A DNA stretch of 54,012 nucleotides from UBA11475 sp045655805 (GCA_045655805.1 JAZOPZ010000020.1:1-54012); one strand, 5' to 3'. Positions 34,139 through 43,270 are shown, counted from the first letter of the stretch. Made by a program: numbers and translations. The notes: generated by a model from the sequence alone, not told the origin.

Positions 34139-35317
34139 TTAAATCCTTGCAACACCCGACTTAATAGCCGCGTCTGCAACTGCTTTTGCGACGGTTTCGC
34201 CAACACGTTCGTCAAATGCGGCTGGGAGAATATATTCTGGATTAAGTTCATCATCAGAAACGAGTGATGCGATTGCCTTTGCTGCAGCAATCTTCATTTC
34301 TTCATTGATATCTTTCGCCCTAACGTCAAGAGCACCACGGAAAATACCAGGAAACGCTAATACGTTGTTGATTTGATTTGGGAAGTCGCTTCTACCAGTA
34401 CCGACTACTGCCGCACCTGCTTCAATAGCGTCTGCCGGCATAATTTCAGGAACAGGGTTAGCCATTGGCATAACGATAGCGCCTGGTTTCATAGACTTAA
34501 CCATTTCTTTAGTAACAAGACCAGGTTTTGATACGCCTACAAAGATATCTGCGCCAACCATAGCGTCTGCGAGTTTGCCTTTTTCGTGATTTCTATTAGT
34601 ATAAGATGCAATTTCTTTTTTAGCAGCAGAAAGAGTTTCATCGCCTTCACATATAATACCCCTACTATCAGCCATAACTACGTTTTGCACACCTAAAGAG
34701 ATAAATAATTTAGCGATTGCCGTACCTGCTGCACCTGCGCCAGAGAATACAACTTTTATATCTTTAAATTCTTTCTTAACGAGTTTTAACGCATTGATAC
34801 AAGCAGCAATACATACTACTGCAGTACCGTGTTGGTCATCGTGAAAAATAGGAATATCAACTTCAGGATCTTCTTTTAACCTCTTTTCAATTTCGAAACA
34901 TCTTGGAGCGCTTATATCTTCAAGGTTAACGCCACCAAAACTACCCGCTAAAAGTTTAACGGTTTTTACGATATCATCAACTTCTTTACTACGAACACAA
35001 AGTGGAATAGCATCTACGTTACCAAAAGCCTTGAACAATACGCATTTACCTTCCATAACAGGCATACCTGCTTCAGGGCCAATATCGCCAAGACCTAAAA
35101 CTGCAGTACCGTCAGTAACTACAGCAACTGTATTCCAACGTCTAGTGAGTTCAAAAGATTTATTGTAATCTTTTTGAATTGCAAGACAAGGTTCAGCAAC
35201 CCCCGGAGTATACGCCAAAGATAAATCTTCTTTGTTTTCAACCGGACATCTAGTTACCATTTCGATTTTGCCACGCCATTCGCCGTGTTTTTTGAGTGAT
35301 TCTTTTGCATAATCCAT
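34139..35317 (-). CDS. Malic enzyme (malate to pyruvate and CO2)
   Basis: A 392-aa short-form bacterial malic enzyme. Conserved pieces: the catalytic Tyr in AYTPGVAEPC (~40), LGLGDIGPEAGMPVMEGK (~75), FHDDQHGTAVV (metal Asp, ~155), the Rossmann site VVFSGAGAAGTAIAKL (~190) and MANPVPEI (~280). It oxidatively decarboxylates malate, giving reduced cofactor and pyruvate. With a predicted malate dehydrogenase in the window it would link oxaloacetate, malate and pyruvate. The ATG follows AAGGAGA. It is the last gene of the holA-cdaA-DUF1015-aspartokinase series, 49 bp after aspartokinase, and ends in a strong terminator. Confidence 0.93.
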   Translation of the reverse strand: MDYAKESLKKHGEWRGKIEMVTRCPVENKEDLSLAYTPGVAEPCLAIQKDYNKSFELTRRWNTVAVVTDGTAVLGLGDIGPEAGMPVMEGKCVLFKAFGNVDAIPLCVRSKEVDDIVKTVKLLAGSFGGVNLEDISAPRCFEIEKRLKEDPEVDIPIFHDDQHGTAVVCIAACINALKLVKKEFKDIKVVFSGAGAAGTAIAKLFISLGVQNVVMADSRGIICEGDETLSAAKKEIASYTNRNHEKGKLADAMVGADIFVGVSKPGLVTKEMVKSMKPGAIVMPMANPVPEIMPADAIEAGAAVVGTGRSDFPNQINNVLAFPGIFRGALDVRAKDINEEMKIAAAKAIASLVSDDELNPEYILPAAFDERVGETVAKAVADAAIKSGVARI

Positions 35318-35366
35318 AATCTTTTATTCTCCTTTGCTCAACTTTGTTATTAGATTATTTTTTTAT

Positions 35367-36695
35367 TTATTTTTCCGTGAAAAATTCACGATAAATTGCC
35401 CTAATACATTTTTCATAATCAGCGTTTGATACACCAATTATAATATTTTGTTCACTTGAACCTTGGTCGATCATTTTAATATTTACACCTGCACTTGCTA
35501 AAGATTCAAATATCTTACAAGCAGTACCAGCACGCCTTGCCATACCGTGACCAACGGTTGCTATAAGCGCGACATTTTCAATAACGTGAATATAATCAGG
35601 TGCAACGCTTTCTCTAATTTCATTTACAATATCGTCAAGGACGCCGTTTTTAAGGTTTTCAGACGAAACGATAACTGAAAGCGTATCAATACCCGATGGA
35701 ACGTGCTCTACACAAATACCGTGATGTTCAACAACTGATAAAACCTTTCTAATAAAGCCAACTTCGTTATTCATAAGTGACTTTTCGATAAAGATAACGG
35801 TAAAGTCTTTTTTGCCAGCAATACCAGTAATAACCTTGTCGTGCTTTGCACCGTATTCGGTAGGAACGATTAGAGTACCCTTATCTTCAGGCTTAAAAGT
35901 GTTTTTGATATTTATAGGAATTTTACTCGACATCAATGGGAATATTGCTTCTGCGTGTAAAACAGACGCACCCATATAAGAAAGTTCACGAAGTTCGCTA
36001 TACGATAAAGCGTCAATAATTTCCGCTTCAGGCACAATTCTTGGGTCGCATACTAAAAAGCCACTAACGTCGGTCCAGTTTTCATAAATTTCAGCATCAA
36101 CACCCTTTGCGATAATAGAACCCGTTACGTCGCTACCACCACGTGAGAAAGTTTTTATTCTACCAAAAGAATCCTTGCCGTAAAACCCTGGTATAACTGC
36201 GTTTTCAAGATCGGCAAATTTGCTTTTGATTTTATCGTCAGTATAAACTGCGTTAAGATTTCCCTTACTATCAAATCTAATGATATCGGCAGCGTCTATA
36301 AAGTCGTAGCCTAAATATTCAGCCATAACTCTTGCTGAAAGATATTCACCCCTTGACGCAGCAAAATCAGGTTTTTGTTTTTCGGCATCAATGGCCTTTT
36401 CGGTTTCGTCTAATATGGATTCAATATCCATAGTTAAACCCAAGTCTTTTACAATATCTATAAATCTTTGTCTGATTAATTTGAAAGTTTCGTGACAAGA
36501 ACCAATAGAAATAACGTCGTCAAAACACTTGTAAAGCGTATCGGTTATTTTTACGTCGTTCTTATCTCTTTTACCCGGTGCAGAAACAACCACGAATTTA
36601 CGGTCGTCTTCCGCCATAATGATATTTTTTACCTTGGCTAAAGTTTCAGCGCTTGCCATTGAAGTCCCGCCGAACTTACAAACCTTAATGCCCAT
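35367..36695 (-). CDS. Aspartate kinase
   Basis: A 442-aa monofunctional aspartokinase. The N-terminal kinase domain starts KVCKFGGTSMAS and has FSRGGSDVTGS (~205) and ENWTDVSGFLVCDPR (~225). Two ACT domains at the C-terminus (~300-440; IDTLSVIVSSENL, INIKMIDQGSSEQNIIIGV) should bind lysine or threonine for feedback. It makes aspartyl phosphate, the first step to lysine/diaminopimelate, threonine and methionine. The ATG follows AAGGAG. It is 14 bp after the DUF1015 gene and 49 bp before malic enzyme. I saw no lysine riboswitch nearby. Confidence 0.94.
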   Translation of the reverse strand: MGIKVCKFGGTSMASAETLAKVKNIIMAEDDRKFVVVSAPGKRDKNDVKITDTLYKCFDDVISIGSCHETFKLIRQRFIDIVKDLGLTMDIESILDETEKAIDAEKQKPDFAASRGEYLSARVMAEYLGYDFIDAADIIRFDSKGNLNAVYTDDKIKSKFADLENAVIPGFYGKDSFGRIKTFSRGGSDVTGSIIAKGVDAEIYENWTDVSGFLVCDPRIVPEAEIIDALSYSELRELSYMGASVLHAEAIFPLMSSKIPINIKNTFKPEDKGTLIVPTEYGAKHDKVITGIAGKKDFTVIFIEKSLMNNEVGFIRKVLSVVEHHGICVEHVPSGIDTLSVIVSSENLKNGVLDDIVNEIRESVAPDYIHVIENVALIATVGHGMARRAGTACKIFESLASAGVNIKMIDQGSSEQNIIIGVSNADYEKCIRAIYREFFTEK

Positions 36696-36709
36696 TTTTC
36701 TAACTCCTT

Positions 36710-37930
36710 CTATTTAATTATCTTTCTACCTTCAAGATAATATCTTTTTTCTCTTGCCTCACCGATAGAAAAAGTCTTCTTCGGTAAGTTACCACCACGA
36801 ACCACGTCGCGGAATAAATCTGATTTATTTATTGACGAAAACAGTATTGCAACAGCGCAATTATCGCCGTCCGCAAGCGCTTTTACGTCATCATCCCCGT
36901 GAATATAATCCACCTCACCACCATTTTTAGCAATATAGTCGGCTATGTATTTATCAGTAACGGCAATCGCTTGTGGCACTGATAAAGAACCACCAAACGC
37001 AGTTTCTTTGTCGCAATAAACCCTTTCCGTGCCGTGATCTAACTTTGAATAACCTGACAAGAAATCCTCACGGTTAACGCCTTTTATAAGCCTATGTATA
37101 GGCTCAAATATAATGCCTTCGTCATAGATATTAACGACTTCACACAAGGCGTATCTTGCCGGATGTGAAAGGTCGCCAGTTTGTGCTTTAACGTTCTCCC
37201 AATGAGCCTTTGCCGTTGCTAGTGAGTGATTGCCGTCACCAACCGCCATCATAAAAGGAACATCTTCACCGTATTTGTTTATCAACCTATCTCTTTCAAT
37301 AAGAGCATTAAACCCATCTTGAACCTTTTTAATATCCGTCACACGATAGCCAGTTAAATGTCCACCGTCCATATTAAGGTTAAAATCATACACTTTTTCA
37401 AGTGCAGAACGATTTGCGTAAAGCCCTTCTACGATAGAACGTTTTTCGTCGTCAATAAACATCATAACGTGTGGAAACTCCGCGCTAGCGTCTTGTCTAA
37501 TTTTTAGACGTGGTGGAATTCTATCTTGTATAGTTGCTTCAGTTGGGCGAATAAGAGGTTTTTCACCTTTAATAAAATTATACGCCTCAAGGTCAACGGC
37601 AAGTACTAAACCAGTTCGCTTTATTCCTGAAGCAGTCTCCCTTACCGTAAGCACCATAGAATTTTTTAACACTACCGCTTGATTTACGTAGTTTTTAATA
37701 TTCTCATTTATGGTTTGTATTCTAGACGAATAATCCCCGTTAAGGTAATATTCAGGCAAAATCATATCAAGCGCCGTCAACTTACCTTTAGTTAAATCAG
37801 CAAGTTCTTGCCAATATTCACCGTTTGACGTAAACTGGTCGCACGCTACGACTGCAAACGACGTGTAATCATCAGTATTAGGTAGCAATACGTCGGCCCC
37901 AAATACGCAAGTAAAATCTTTTTGTTCCAT
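36710..37930 (-). CDS. DUF1015 family protein
   Basis: A 406-aa cytoplasmic protein of the DUF1015 family, common in anaerobes. Typical segments include VVACDQFTSNGEYW near the N-terminus, RPTEATIQDRIPPRLKIR (~140), PFMMAVGDGNHSLATAKAHWE (~235), EPIHRLIKG (~285) and a Cys/Ala-rich end. No reaction is established for the family as far as I know; the conserved DGNHS block looks like a metal or nucleotide site. It sits between the mini CdaR-like gene and aspartokinase in a tight operon. Only a weak ribosome site (GCGG) is visible, so translation may depend on coupling to the 35-codon gene 12 bp upstream. Confidence 0.9.
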   Translation of the reverse strand: MEQKDFTCVFGADVLLPNTDDYTSFAVVACDQFTSNGEYWQELADLTKGKLTALDMILPEYYLNGDYSSRIQTINENIKNYVNQAVVLKNSMVLTVRETASGIKRTGLVLAVDLEAYNFIKGEKPLIRPTEATIQDRIPPRLKIRQDASAEFPHVMMFIDDEKRSIVEGLYANRSALEKVYDFNLNMDGGHLTGYRVTDIKKVQDGFNALIERDRLINKYGEDVPFMMAVGDGNHSLATAKAHWENVKAQTGDLSHPARYALCEVVNIYDEGIIFEPIHRLIKGVNREDFLSGYSKLDHGTERVYCDKETAFGGSLSVPQAIAVTDKYIADYIAKNGGEVDYIHGDDDVKALADGDNCAVAILFSSINKSDLFRDVVRGGNLPKKTFSIGEAREKRYYLEGRKIIK

Positions 37931-37942
37931 AATAAAATCCGC

Positions 37943-38050
37943 TTATAAATTAGTTATCACAAAAGTTACAACAGCAAGAGCAAAGGCTAACAATTTGTAG
38001 CCGAAGTTTGAAAACAATATTTCAGATAAAGTCTTTTTTTCGTCTTTCAT
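37943..38050 (-). CDS. 35-aa membrane protein resembling only the N-terminus of CdaR/YbbR
   Basis: A 35-codon reading frame, ATG 38050 to TAA 37943. It starts MKDEKKTLSE and continues with a single hydrophobic helix (SNFGYKLLAFALAVVTFVI). The site AGGTGA, which overlaps the cdaA stop, is 6 nt before the ATG, so it should be translated. Its N-x-G-x-K-L-L-A pattern is what starts CdaR (YbbR) proteins, the extracellular regulators encoded right after cdaA in many Firmicutes. Here no YbbR domains follow; a normal stop and the DUF1015 gene do. It is either a minimal membrane regulator of CdaA or the remnant of a deleted cdaR. The clean frame, good ribosome site and tight spacing favour a functional gene. 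Confidence 0.7.
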   Translation of the reverse strand: MKDEKKTLSEILFSNFGYKLLAFALAVVTFVITNL

Positions 38051-38055
38051 AATAA

Positions 38056-38877
38056 TCACCTATCCGTTCTTGTTAATTCTTGCCAATAAAATTTAGACAA
38101 TGCCGATTTTAACATCGTGGTATCAGCGTATCTAGTAATTTTACCACCTTTAACGATTGAAATAATACCCGTTTCTTCTGAAACTATCAAAGCAGTTACG
38201 TCCATGGTTTCGGTAACACCTATACCTGCACGGTGTCTAGTCCCCAAATCTTTCGGAATATTTTCATTTTGAGAAAGTGGTAAAAAACAACCAGATGCAA
38301 CGATTTTAGTACCATTAATAATCATTGCCCCGTCATGTAACGGCGATTTTGGGAAAAATACACTTTCAATAAGTTCTGAAGAAATATCACTATTGAGCAT
38401 AACGCCACTATCAAGTATTTGCGTTGGTACGTTATTATTTGACAAAACGATAATTGCTCCAATGTCTTTTTTAGACATATTTTGCAAAGCCGTAATAATT
38501 GCAGAAATACAATTTTTTACTTCCGACTCATCATAATTTTTGTGAACGTGCTTAATTTCTCCCTTATACTTACGATGTTTAATCGCTCTCTTAATTTCAA
38601 TTGAATAAATAAATAAAATTGCAAGCACAAATATGGCGGGAACGAGCAAAAAGAAAGAGTTCTTAATATTATCGTTGATAATAAAAATAATGCCCATTAT
38701 TAGCAAATATCCAACGAAAAACCAAGTGATAACCTTCGTGTCGTTGCTTTTGAAAAAATCAAACATAACACTAAAGGTCACCGTTAAAACCAATATTAAA
38801 AGTATTGCCGACAAGGCGAACTTCCAGTCAGAAAACCTTTCGAACACAGATTGTACGTTACTAAAAAATTCTTTCAT
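38056..38877 (-). CDS. cdaA: Diadenylate cyclase CdaA
   Basis: A 273-aa membrane c-di-AMP synthase. Three hydrophobic helices lie in residues ~18-95, followed by a DAC domain (~115-260) with the motifs SPLHDGAMII and GTRHRAGIG (DGA and RHR). c-di-AMP controls potassium and osmolyte uptake and wall balance. In many Firmicutes cdaA is followed by cdaR and glmM; here a 35-codon gene follows after 5 bp. holA is 14 bp upstream. The ATG at 38877 is favoured over the TTG at 38880, with CGGGG upstream. The N-terminal cytoplasmic stretch is longer than usual (FFSNVQSVFERFSDWKF). Confidence 0.95.
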   Translation of the reverse strand: MKEFFSNVQSVFERFSDWKFALSAILLILVLTVTFSVMFDFFKSNDTKVITWFFVGYLLIMGIIFIINDNIKNSFFLLVPAIFVLAILFIYSIEIKRAIKHRKYKGEIKHVHKNYDESEVKNCISAIITALQNMSKKDIGAIIVLSNNNVPTQILDSGVMLNSDISSELIESVFFPKSPLHDGAMIINGTKIVASGCFLPLSQNENIPKDLGTRHRAGIGVTETMDVTALIVSEETGIISIVKGGKITRYADTTMLKSALSKFYWQELTRTDR

Positions 38878-38891
38878 CAAATACCCCGTTA

Positions 38892-39857
38892 TTAACCTAC
38901 CATAATTTTGAATACGCTTAACAAAAACGCTGTATCAACGTTAACTTCACCCGATTTGAACTTGAAATCATAATCGGCTAAAACGTCAACGGCGTTTTTG
39001 AGATTTTTTAAGTTAAAAGTTTTTACTTGCCTACGCATTTTTGCAATAGCGACTTCTTTTACGCCAAGTGCTTTAGCAAGTTCATTATCATTAAGTGGAG
39101 AAACTGCTACGTGAAAAAGTTTCCGATAATGGTAATAAAGACTAACTAATAGTTTTTGAGGAGGTTCCCCCCCGTTTAGCATTTCCGTCAATACGGTAAA
39201 AGCCTTATCAAAATCCCTTTTTGCGACGAAATCGGTCATTTCGTAGATACGATAGTCACTTTCTTTAATAACGACTTTATCTACGTCAGCAAGGGTTATT
39301 TTGTCGTCACCTAACGTGTAAGACGCAAGTTTTTGAACTTCGTTATTGATTTTTGTCATATCCATCAATGAATACTCGCAAATCTTAAGAGCTACGTCGT
39401 TAGCGATTGTTTTACCCAACTTTGCAAACTCTCTAACCGTCCACTTTACTAAAATCGCAGGACTTTGTTTTGAACATGAAACAGTTGTAACTGTTTTTTG
39501 TTTTTTAAGGGCATCACAACTTTTCTTGTTTATAATAACGAACAAAGTCGTTTCAGGTGGATTTTCAAAAAAATCAAACAACGCCCCTTTTAATACGCTT
39601 GCAGTCGGATAAAACTCCGAAACCGTAACGAGCCTTTTTGTGCTCATAAACGGAAAAGCGTCCAAATGTGAAAGCAAAACTTGCATATCCGATAAATCGT
39701 CTATCTTTACGTAATTAAGGTCGGGAAACTCTACAAATTTATCCTTAAGCGCGTTAAGACCACTTTCTGAAAGATAAACTTCTTCACCCTCGAATAAAAT
39801 TATTGAAGACAAATTATTGTCGTCTATTTTCTGCTTAAATTCTGCAAATTCCACCAT
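38892..39857 (-). CDS. holA: DNA polymerase III subunit delta
   Basis: A 321-aa clamp-loader subunit of normal length. The N-terminal domain has IILFEGEEVYLSESGLNAL and MSTKRLVTVSEF, the middle domain has the delta pattern YSLMDMTKINNEVQKLASY (~185), and the C-terminal helical collar has LLVSLYYHYRKLF and KEVAIAKMRRQVKTF. It opens the sliding clamp during replication. A run GGGGGAG lies immediately before the ATG; the adjacent GTG one codon later is an equally placed start. It is first in the operon leading to cdaA. Confidence 0.92.
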   Translation of the reverse strand: MVEFAEFKQKIDDNNLSSIILFEGEEVYLSESGLNALKDKFVEFPDLNYVKIDDLSDMQVLLSHLDAFPFMSTKRLVTVSEFYPTASVLKGALFDFFENPPETTLFVIINKKSCDALKKQKTVTTVSCSKQSPAILVKWTVREFAKLGKTIANDVALKICEYSLMDMTKINNEVQKLASYTLGDDKITLADVDKVVIKESDYRIYEMTDFVAKRDFDKAFTVLTEMLNGGEPPQKLLVSLYYHYRKLFHVAVSPLNDNELAKALGVKEVAIAKMRRQVKTFNLKNLKNAVDVLADYDFKFKSGEVNVDTAFLLSVFKIMVG

Positions 39858-39932
39858 ACTCCCCCATTATAAAATAATATATCATCTAATAATAAAAATT
39901 GCAAGGGATTTTAAAAATATTCTATAAATATT

Positions 39933-42062
39933 TTAGCGTACGACTTCAAAAATTACGCTACCACCATTTTTGTAACCGTTTATCTTATCAGCACAGCCAT
40001 ACTCGCAAACTTTCGTTGCGTGCAACACTTGAAGTTTATCTCGACAATTTATAGCGCTAATATAATCAAATGCTCCATTAGGAACGTAATATCCGACGCT
40101 TTCTTGTGGCAAACGAGAATAAAAAACAAAAGTGTTTTTGCCATATTCACAAACAGCACCCAATCCGTGTGGAACTGGACTAATTTTTATAGCACCAATC
40201 TCTAAATCAGTCGTTGCAAAATCTTTAATCGGCACACCGTAACAATAAGGATCTTCTGTATTGTAAACGTACAACTGTGACACTTTAACTCTTGTTTTTA
40301 GTCCTTTTATAAAATCGTCAGGAACTTCGTTAGGCACTAGAAAAATTATTGCGTTTAACGTTGAGACTTTATACAATTTAGAATTGACGTAAAAATCACC
40401 TTGATGGTAGTTTTCCGTAATACCGTTCACTATCAAGACGTTACCGTCCTCGCTAGAAATCAAGGTTGCAAAAATACCGTTTTTGGCCGTGCTAATTACA
40501 GTTAAAGTCCTTTGATTTACAATATGTTGAACAAACATCCCACCCACAAATACACACGCTAGACACAACGTAATTATTACTTTCGTTACTCGCTTAAAAT
40601 TTAACAATCCCCCAACAACGATTAACGCAACGTAGTATGCTATAGAAGTTAGCGCAAAATCATCAACGCTAAAGGTAAATAGTCCAAAGTCTACGAATTT
40701 GAAAAGTTTTATAATCAAAGATAGCACCCACCCCGCAGGGATTAACGTTACGCTTGCCCCACCGAATAAAATACCTAACATAACAAATGCAAAAATCCAA
40801 ACGAATAGTACGGAAACTAGTGGCAAAAATATTACGTTAAATATTACAGATATTATTGAAGTGTATCCAAAGAAAGTTATACAAATCGGAAGGCCTCCCA
40901 AAAAAGCACCCGTCGCAACAGCAAGTGATTGCGACAACTTGTTAGGTAAAAAATAAAGCACTCTTGTAAACGGTCCCGATAAAACGATAATAAAACCCGC
41001 CGCACTATACGAAAGTAAAAAGCCAGCTGAAAACATTTCAAACGGAACAAATAACAAAGTGAAAAAACCTGCTATAGATAGAGAAGACAACGCATCGTAC
41101 CTTTCCCACATTAGCGCAACTATCGTCATAGTTGAAAACATGATTACTGCCCTAATCGACGAGGACGAAAACCCACAAATCCCAGAATAAAAAACACAAA
41201 ACAACACGATTATAGGTGAAAAATATTTGCGACGCCCCTTTGGAAAAATTTTTAATAACAAACCTAAAGCGCCAGCAATAACACCTATGTGTAAACCTGA
41301 AACTGCAAAAATATGAGCAACACCAGCGTATCTAAAAGAGTTTAACAACCGCGTTTCAATTTTAGAAGAATTACCCGTTAGCATCGCGAGAGATATTGCG
41401 TATTCATTGCCCGATAACCCCTCACGCAAGGTGTTGTCTATTAATTTATAAGTGTATCCGAAAATAGTTGGCGTAGCCTCTAAAACGCTAATATCTTTGA
41501 GAGAAGAAACCTTTGCTTGATAGCGTATTTTATCGTTTATATTTGAGACTGATGGACTATTTTCGTATATAACGGGTATATTAAAAACGACCACGGTAGT
41601 AGAAATTTTGTACCCACTAACATATTCCGTATCAGCGCCAACACTTAACGACAGTTTGTATTTTGACTTAAAATCCTTATCACATCTAAACGTTAAATCT
41701 TCTAAAATTATAACATTACCTGAAGACGTTTCTTCAATACGGTCAATTACACCTTCAACCGTGTATAATTTTTCTTCAATCTTTGCATTATAGAAAGAAT
41801 TCACCTTGCCGATTACTAAAAAACAAGAAAAAATCGAGAATGCTAAAAGTATAGGAATAAAAATTAAATACCTTTTCTTTACGGCATACTTGCGCAAAAA
41901 GAAAATTATTATCCCTAAACACGATAGCGCTCCCGTACAATAAATTACGCTTGCAACTAAACTCTTAAATTTTATAAAATACCCTGCGCCTATACCTACC
42001 GCTACTCCTATCATTAAAAACAAGAAAGGTCGGAAGTTTATAAAGCGTTCACCTTTTTTCAT
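39933..42062 (-). CDS. comEC: ComEC/Rec2 DNA uptake channel with eroded hydrolase domain
   Basis: A ~709-aa polytopic membrane protein. Several N-terminal helices flank an OB-like DUF4131 segment (~95-200). The Competence domain (~215-500) has AISLAMLTGNSSKIETRLLNSFRYAGVAH reading into IFAVSGLHIGVIAGALG, GFSSSSIRAVIMF and GGLPICITFFGY. The C-terminal part (~520-709) aligns in place with the metallo-beta-lactamase domain but lacks the HxHxDH metal motif; the spot reads FLVPNEVPDDFIKG. It forms the inner-membrane channel for single-stranded DNA in transformation. The start at MKKGERF has GGAGA 7 nt before; an ATG 7 codons earlier overlaps that site. holA follows after 75 bp. Confidence 0.9.
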   Translation of the reverse strand: MKKGERFINFRPFLFLMIGVAVGIGAGYFIKFKSLVASVIYCTGALSCLGIIIFFLRKYAVKKRYLIFIPILLAFSIFSCFLVIGKVNSFYNAKIEEKLYTVEGVIDRIEETSSGNVIILEDLTFRCDKDFKSKYKLSLSVGADTEYVSGYKISTTVVVFNIPVIYENSPSVSNINDKIRYQAKVSSLKDISVLEATPTIFGYTYKLIDNTLREGLSGNEYAISLAMLTGNSSKIETRLLNSFRYAGVAHIFAVSGLHIGVIAGALGLLLKIFPKGRRKYFSPIIVLFCVFYSGICGFSSSSIRAVIMFSTMTIVALMWERYDALSSLSIAGFFTLLFVPFEMFSAGFLLSYSAAGFIIVLSGPFTRVLYFLPNKLSQSLAVATGAFLGGLPICITFFGYTSIISVIFNVIFLPLVSVLFVWIFAFVMLGILFGGASVTLIPAGWVLSLIIKLFKFVDFGLFTFSVDDFALTSIAYYVALIVVGGLLNFKRVTKVIITLCLACVFVGGMFVQHIVNQRTLTVISTAKNGIFATLISSEDGNVLIVNGITENYHQGDFYVNSKLYKVSTLNAIIFLVPNEVPDDFIKGLKTRVKVSQLYVYNTEDPYCYGVPIKDFATTDLEIGAIKISPVPHGLGAVCEYGKNTFVFYSRLPQESVGYYVPNGAFDYISAINCRDKLQVLHATKVCEYGCADKINGYKNGGSVIFEVVR

Positions 42063-42149
42063 TGGTAAATCTCCTACCCACATATTTTAAAATTTTTTAG
42101 CCGTTTAGTCAAGAAATACTTTCAAGTTGTTGCATTTAAAAAGCAAATG

Positions 42150-42178
42150 TTGTAAAATTATTGTATAAGTAATAAAAT
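42150..42178 (+). promoter_or_regulatory. Promoter of 6S RNA
   Basis: TTGTAA (42150-42155), 17-bp spacer, TAAAAT (42173-42178), giving a start near 42185, about 13 nt before the closing stem of the RNA. Confidence 0.65.
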
Positions 42179-42197
42179 ATTAAGCAAAATCTTATTA

Positions 42198-42374
42198 GCC
42201 TGCAGTGTTCGATAGACGGCTTTTTTGGGATCCACAATCTGATATACGAAACCTGCCGTCTTGTCGTGGAGTGGTGCTCTTGACCGAAAGGTCGCATAAA
42301 GAGATGCAGAAGCGTTAAGCGAGGTATTCACCGTTAAAACAACGGGTTATCAATTTACCGTCGTCGGCACAGGC
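42198..42374 (+). ncRNA. ssrS: 6S RNA
   Basis: A long hairpin-like RNA of about 177 nt. The closing stem is GCCTG (42198-42202) with CAGGC (42370-42374), continued by TGTTCGA with TCGGCA and GACGG with CCGTC. Single-stranded bulges separate inner stems such as GACC-GAAA-GGTC. The 3' half carries TTCACCG...CGGGTTA, and the 5' half carries TGTTCG, both as in E. coli 6S RNA. No SRP core (GGTCAGGTC...GGAAGCAGC) or tmRNA T-arm is present. 6S RNA mimics an open promoter and binds the housekeeping RNA polymerase. No terminator separates it from the SDR gene 17 nt downstream. Confidence 0.8.
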
Positions 42375-42390
42375 GGGTCTATTATTAGCA

Positions 42391-43176
42391 ATGGGTAAAA
42401 TTATAGTAATTACAGGCGGTACTAGTGGTATCGGTGAACAATTAAAAAAGTTATACGAACAAAACGGCGACGTCGTTTTAACTTTATCGCGAAGAAAAAT
42501 AAACTGCCCTACTCATTATTCCGTTGACGTTTGTGACGAACTTGCCGTAAATAGTGTTTTTGAAGATATTAAAACAAAGTACGGCAAAATAGACGTACTA
42601 ATTAATAGCGCAGGTTTTGGCATGAGTGGTATTTTTGAATTACAAAATATCGAAGAAGTAAAACGCCTTACGGACGCAAACTACTACGGCACTATCTATT
42701 GTACAAGAGCGTCGTTACCACTAATGTCAAAAGGTTCAAAAATAATAAACCTATCTAGTGCTATGGCTCTTTTCCCCGTTCCGTTTAGAACGATTTACGG
42801 TTCGGTAAAGTCCGCGATATTAAACCTTTCTTTCGGTCTTAAAATGGAACTCGCCCCACTCGGAATTGACGTAGTAGCAATTTGCCCTGGCGATATTAAA
42901 ACCAACTTTACTGCTAATAGAATCAAAGATTTTAAGACGGATGAAAAGTATGGCAATCGTCTACAATCAGCAACGAAAAAGAGCGACGATAGAGAACCAA
43001 AAAGAATACCACAAACACTTTGTGCTAAACAAATTTACAATAAAATTAGTAGAAATCGTTGTAAACCTTTCTACATAATAGGTAAAAAATATAAATTCTT
43101 ATACTTTTTAACGAGAATAACCCCAAAGAGTTGGTTGCTCAAAATGACTGCAAAACTTTACGGTGGCGAATTATAA
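42391..43176 (+). CDS. Short-chain dehydrogenase/reductase
   Basis: A 261-aa SDR. The cofactor site is TGGTSGIGEQL (~residues 8-18), the structural motif INSAGFGMSG (~75-85), and the active-site Tyr/Lys are in YGSVKSAI, with the Ser in NLSSAMALF. Arg in LSRRK after strand 2 suggests NADP(H). The C-terminus (KFLYFLTRITPKSWLLKM) is hydrophobic and may touch membranes. The substrate is unknown. The ATG is 17 nt after the 6S RNA closing stem; the only ribosome-site-like sequence, AGGCGGG, belongs partly to the 6S 3' strand. The gene is probably co-transcribed with 6S RNA and with the tRNA 13 bp downstream. Confidence 0.88.
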   Translation: MGKIIVITGGTSGIGEQLKKLYEQNGDVVLTLSRRKINCPTHYSVDVCDELAVNSVFEDIKTKYGKIDVLINSAGFGMSGIFELQNIEEVKRLTDANYYGTIYCTRASLPLMSKGSKIINLSSAMALFPVPFRTIYGSVKSAILNLSFGLKMELAPLGIDVVAICPGDIKTNFTANRIKDFKTDEKYGNRLQSATKKSDDREPKRIPQTLCAKQIYNKISRNRCKPFYIIGKKYKFLYFLTRITPKSWLLKMTAKLYGGEL

Positions 43177-43189
43177 TTTCGCCCAAAAC

Positions 43190-43264
43190 GGCATCATGGT
43201 CAAGCGGTTAAGACGTCGCCCTCTCAAGGCGAAGACCGGAGTTCGAGTCTCCGTGGTGCTACCA
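43190..43264 (+). tRNA. tRNA-Glu (anticodon CTC)
   Basis: Cloverleaf: acceptor GGCATCA/TGGTGCT (1-72 is G-U), D-arm with TGGTCAAGCGGTTAAGAC as in tRNA-Glu, anticodon stem TCGCC/GGCGA with loop CTCTCAA (anticodon CTC at 43223-43225), T-arm CGGAG-TTCGAGT-CTCCG, and encoded CCA at 43262-43264. A terminator follows. Confidence 0.95.
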
Positions 43265-43270
43265 AAAAAA

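Noticed and set aside
42198..42374. SRP RNA, tmRNA or a riboswitch for the structured RNA
   Set aside because: The SRP core and tmRNA T-arm/tag features are absent; the closing stem, the TTCACC...GGGTTA block and the length fit 6S RNA.
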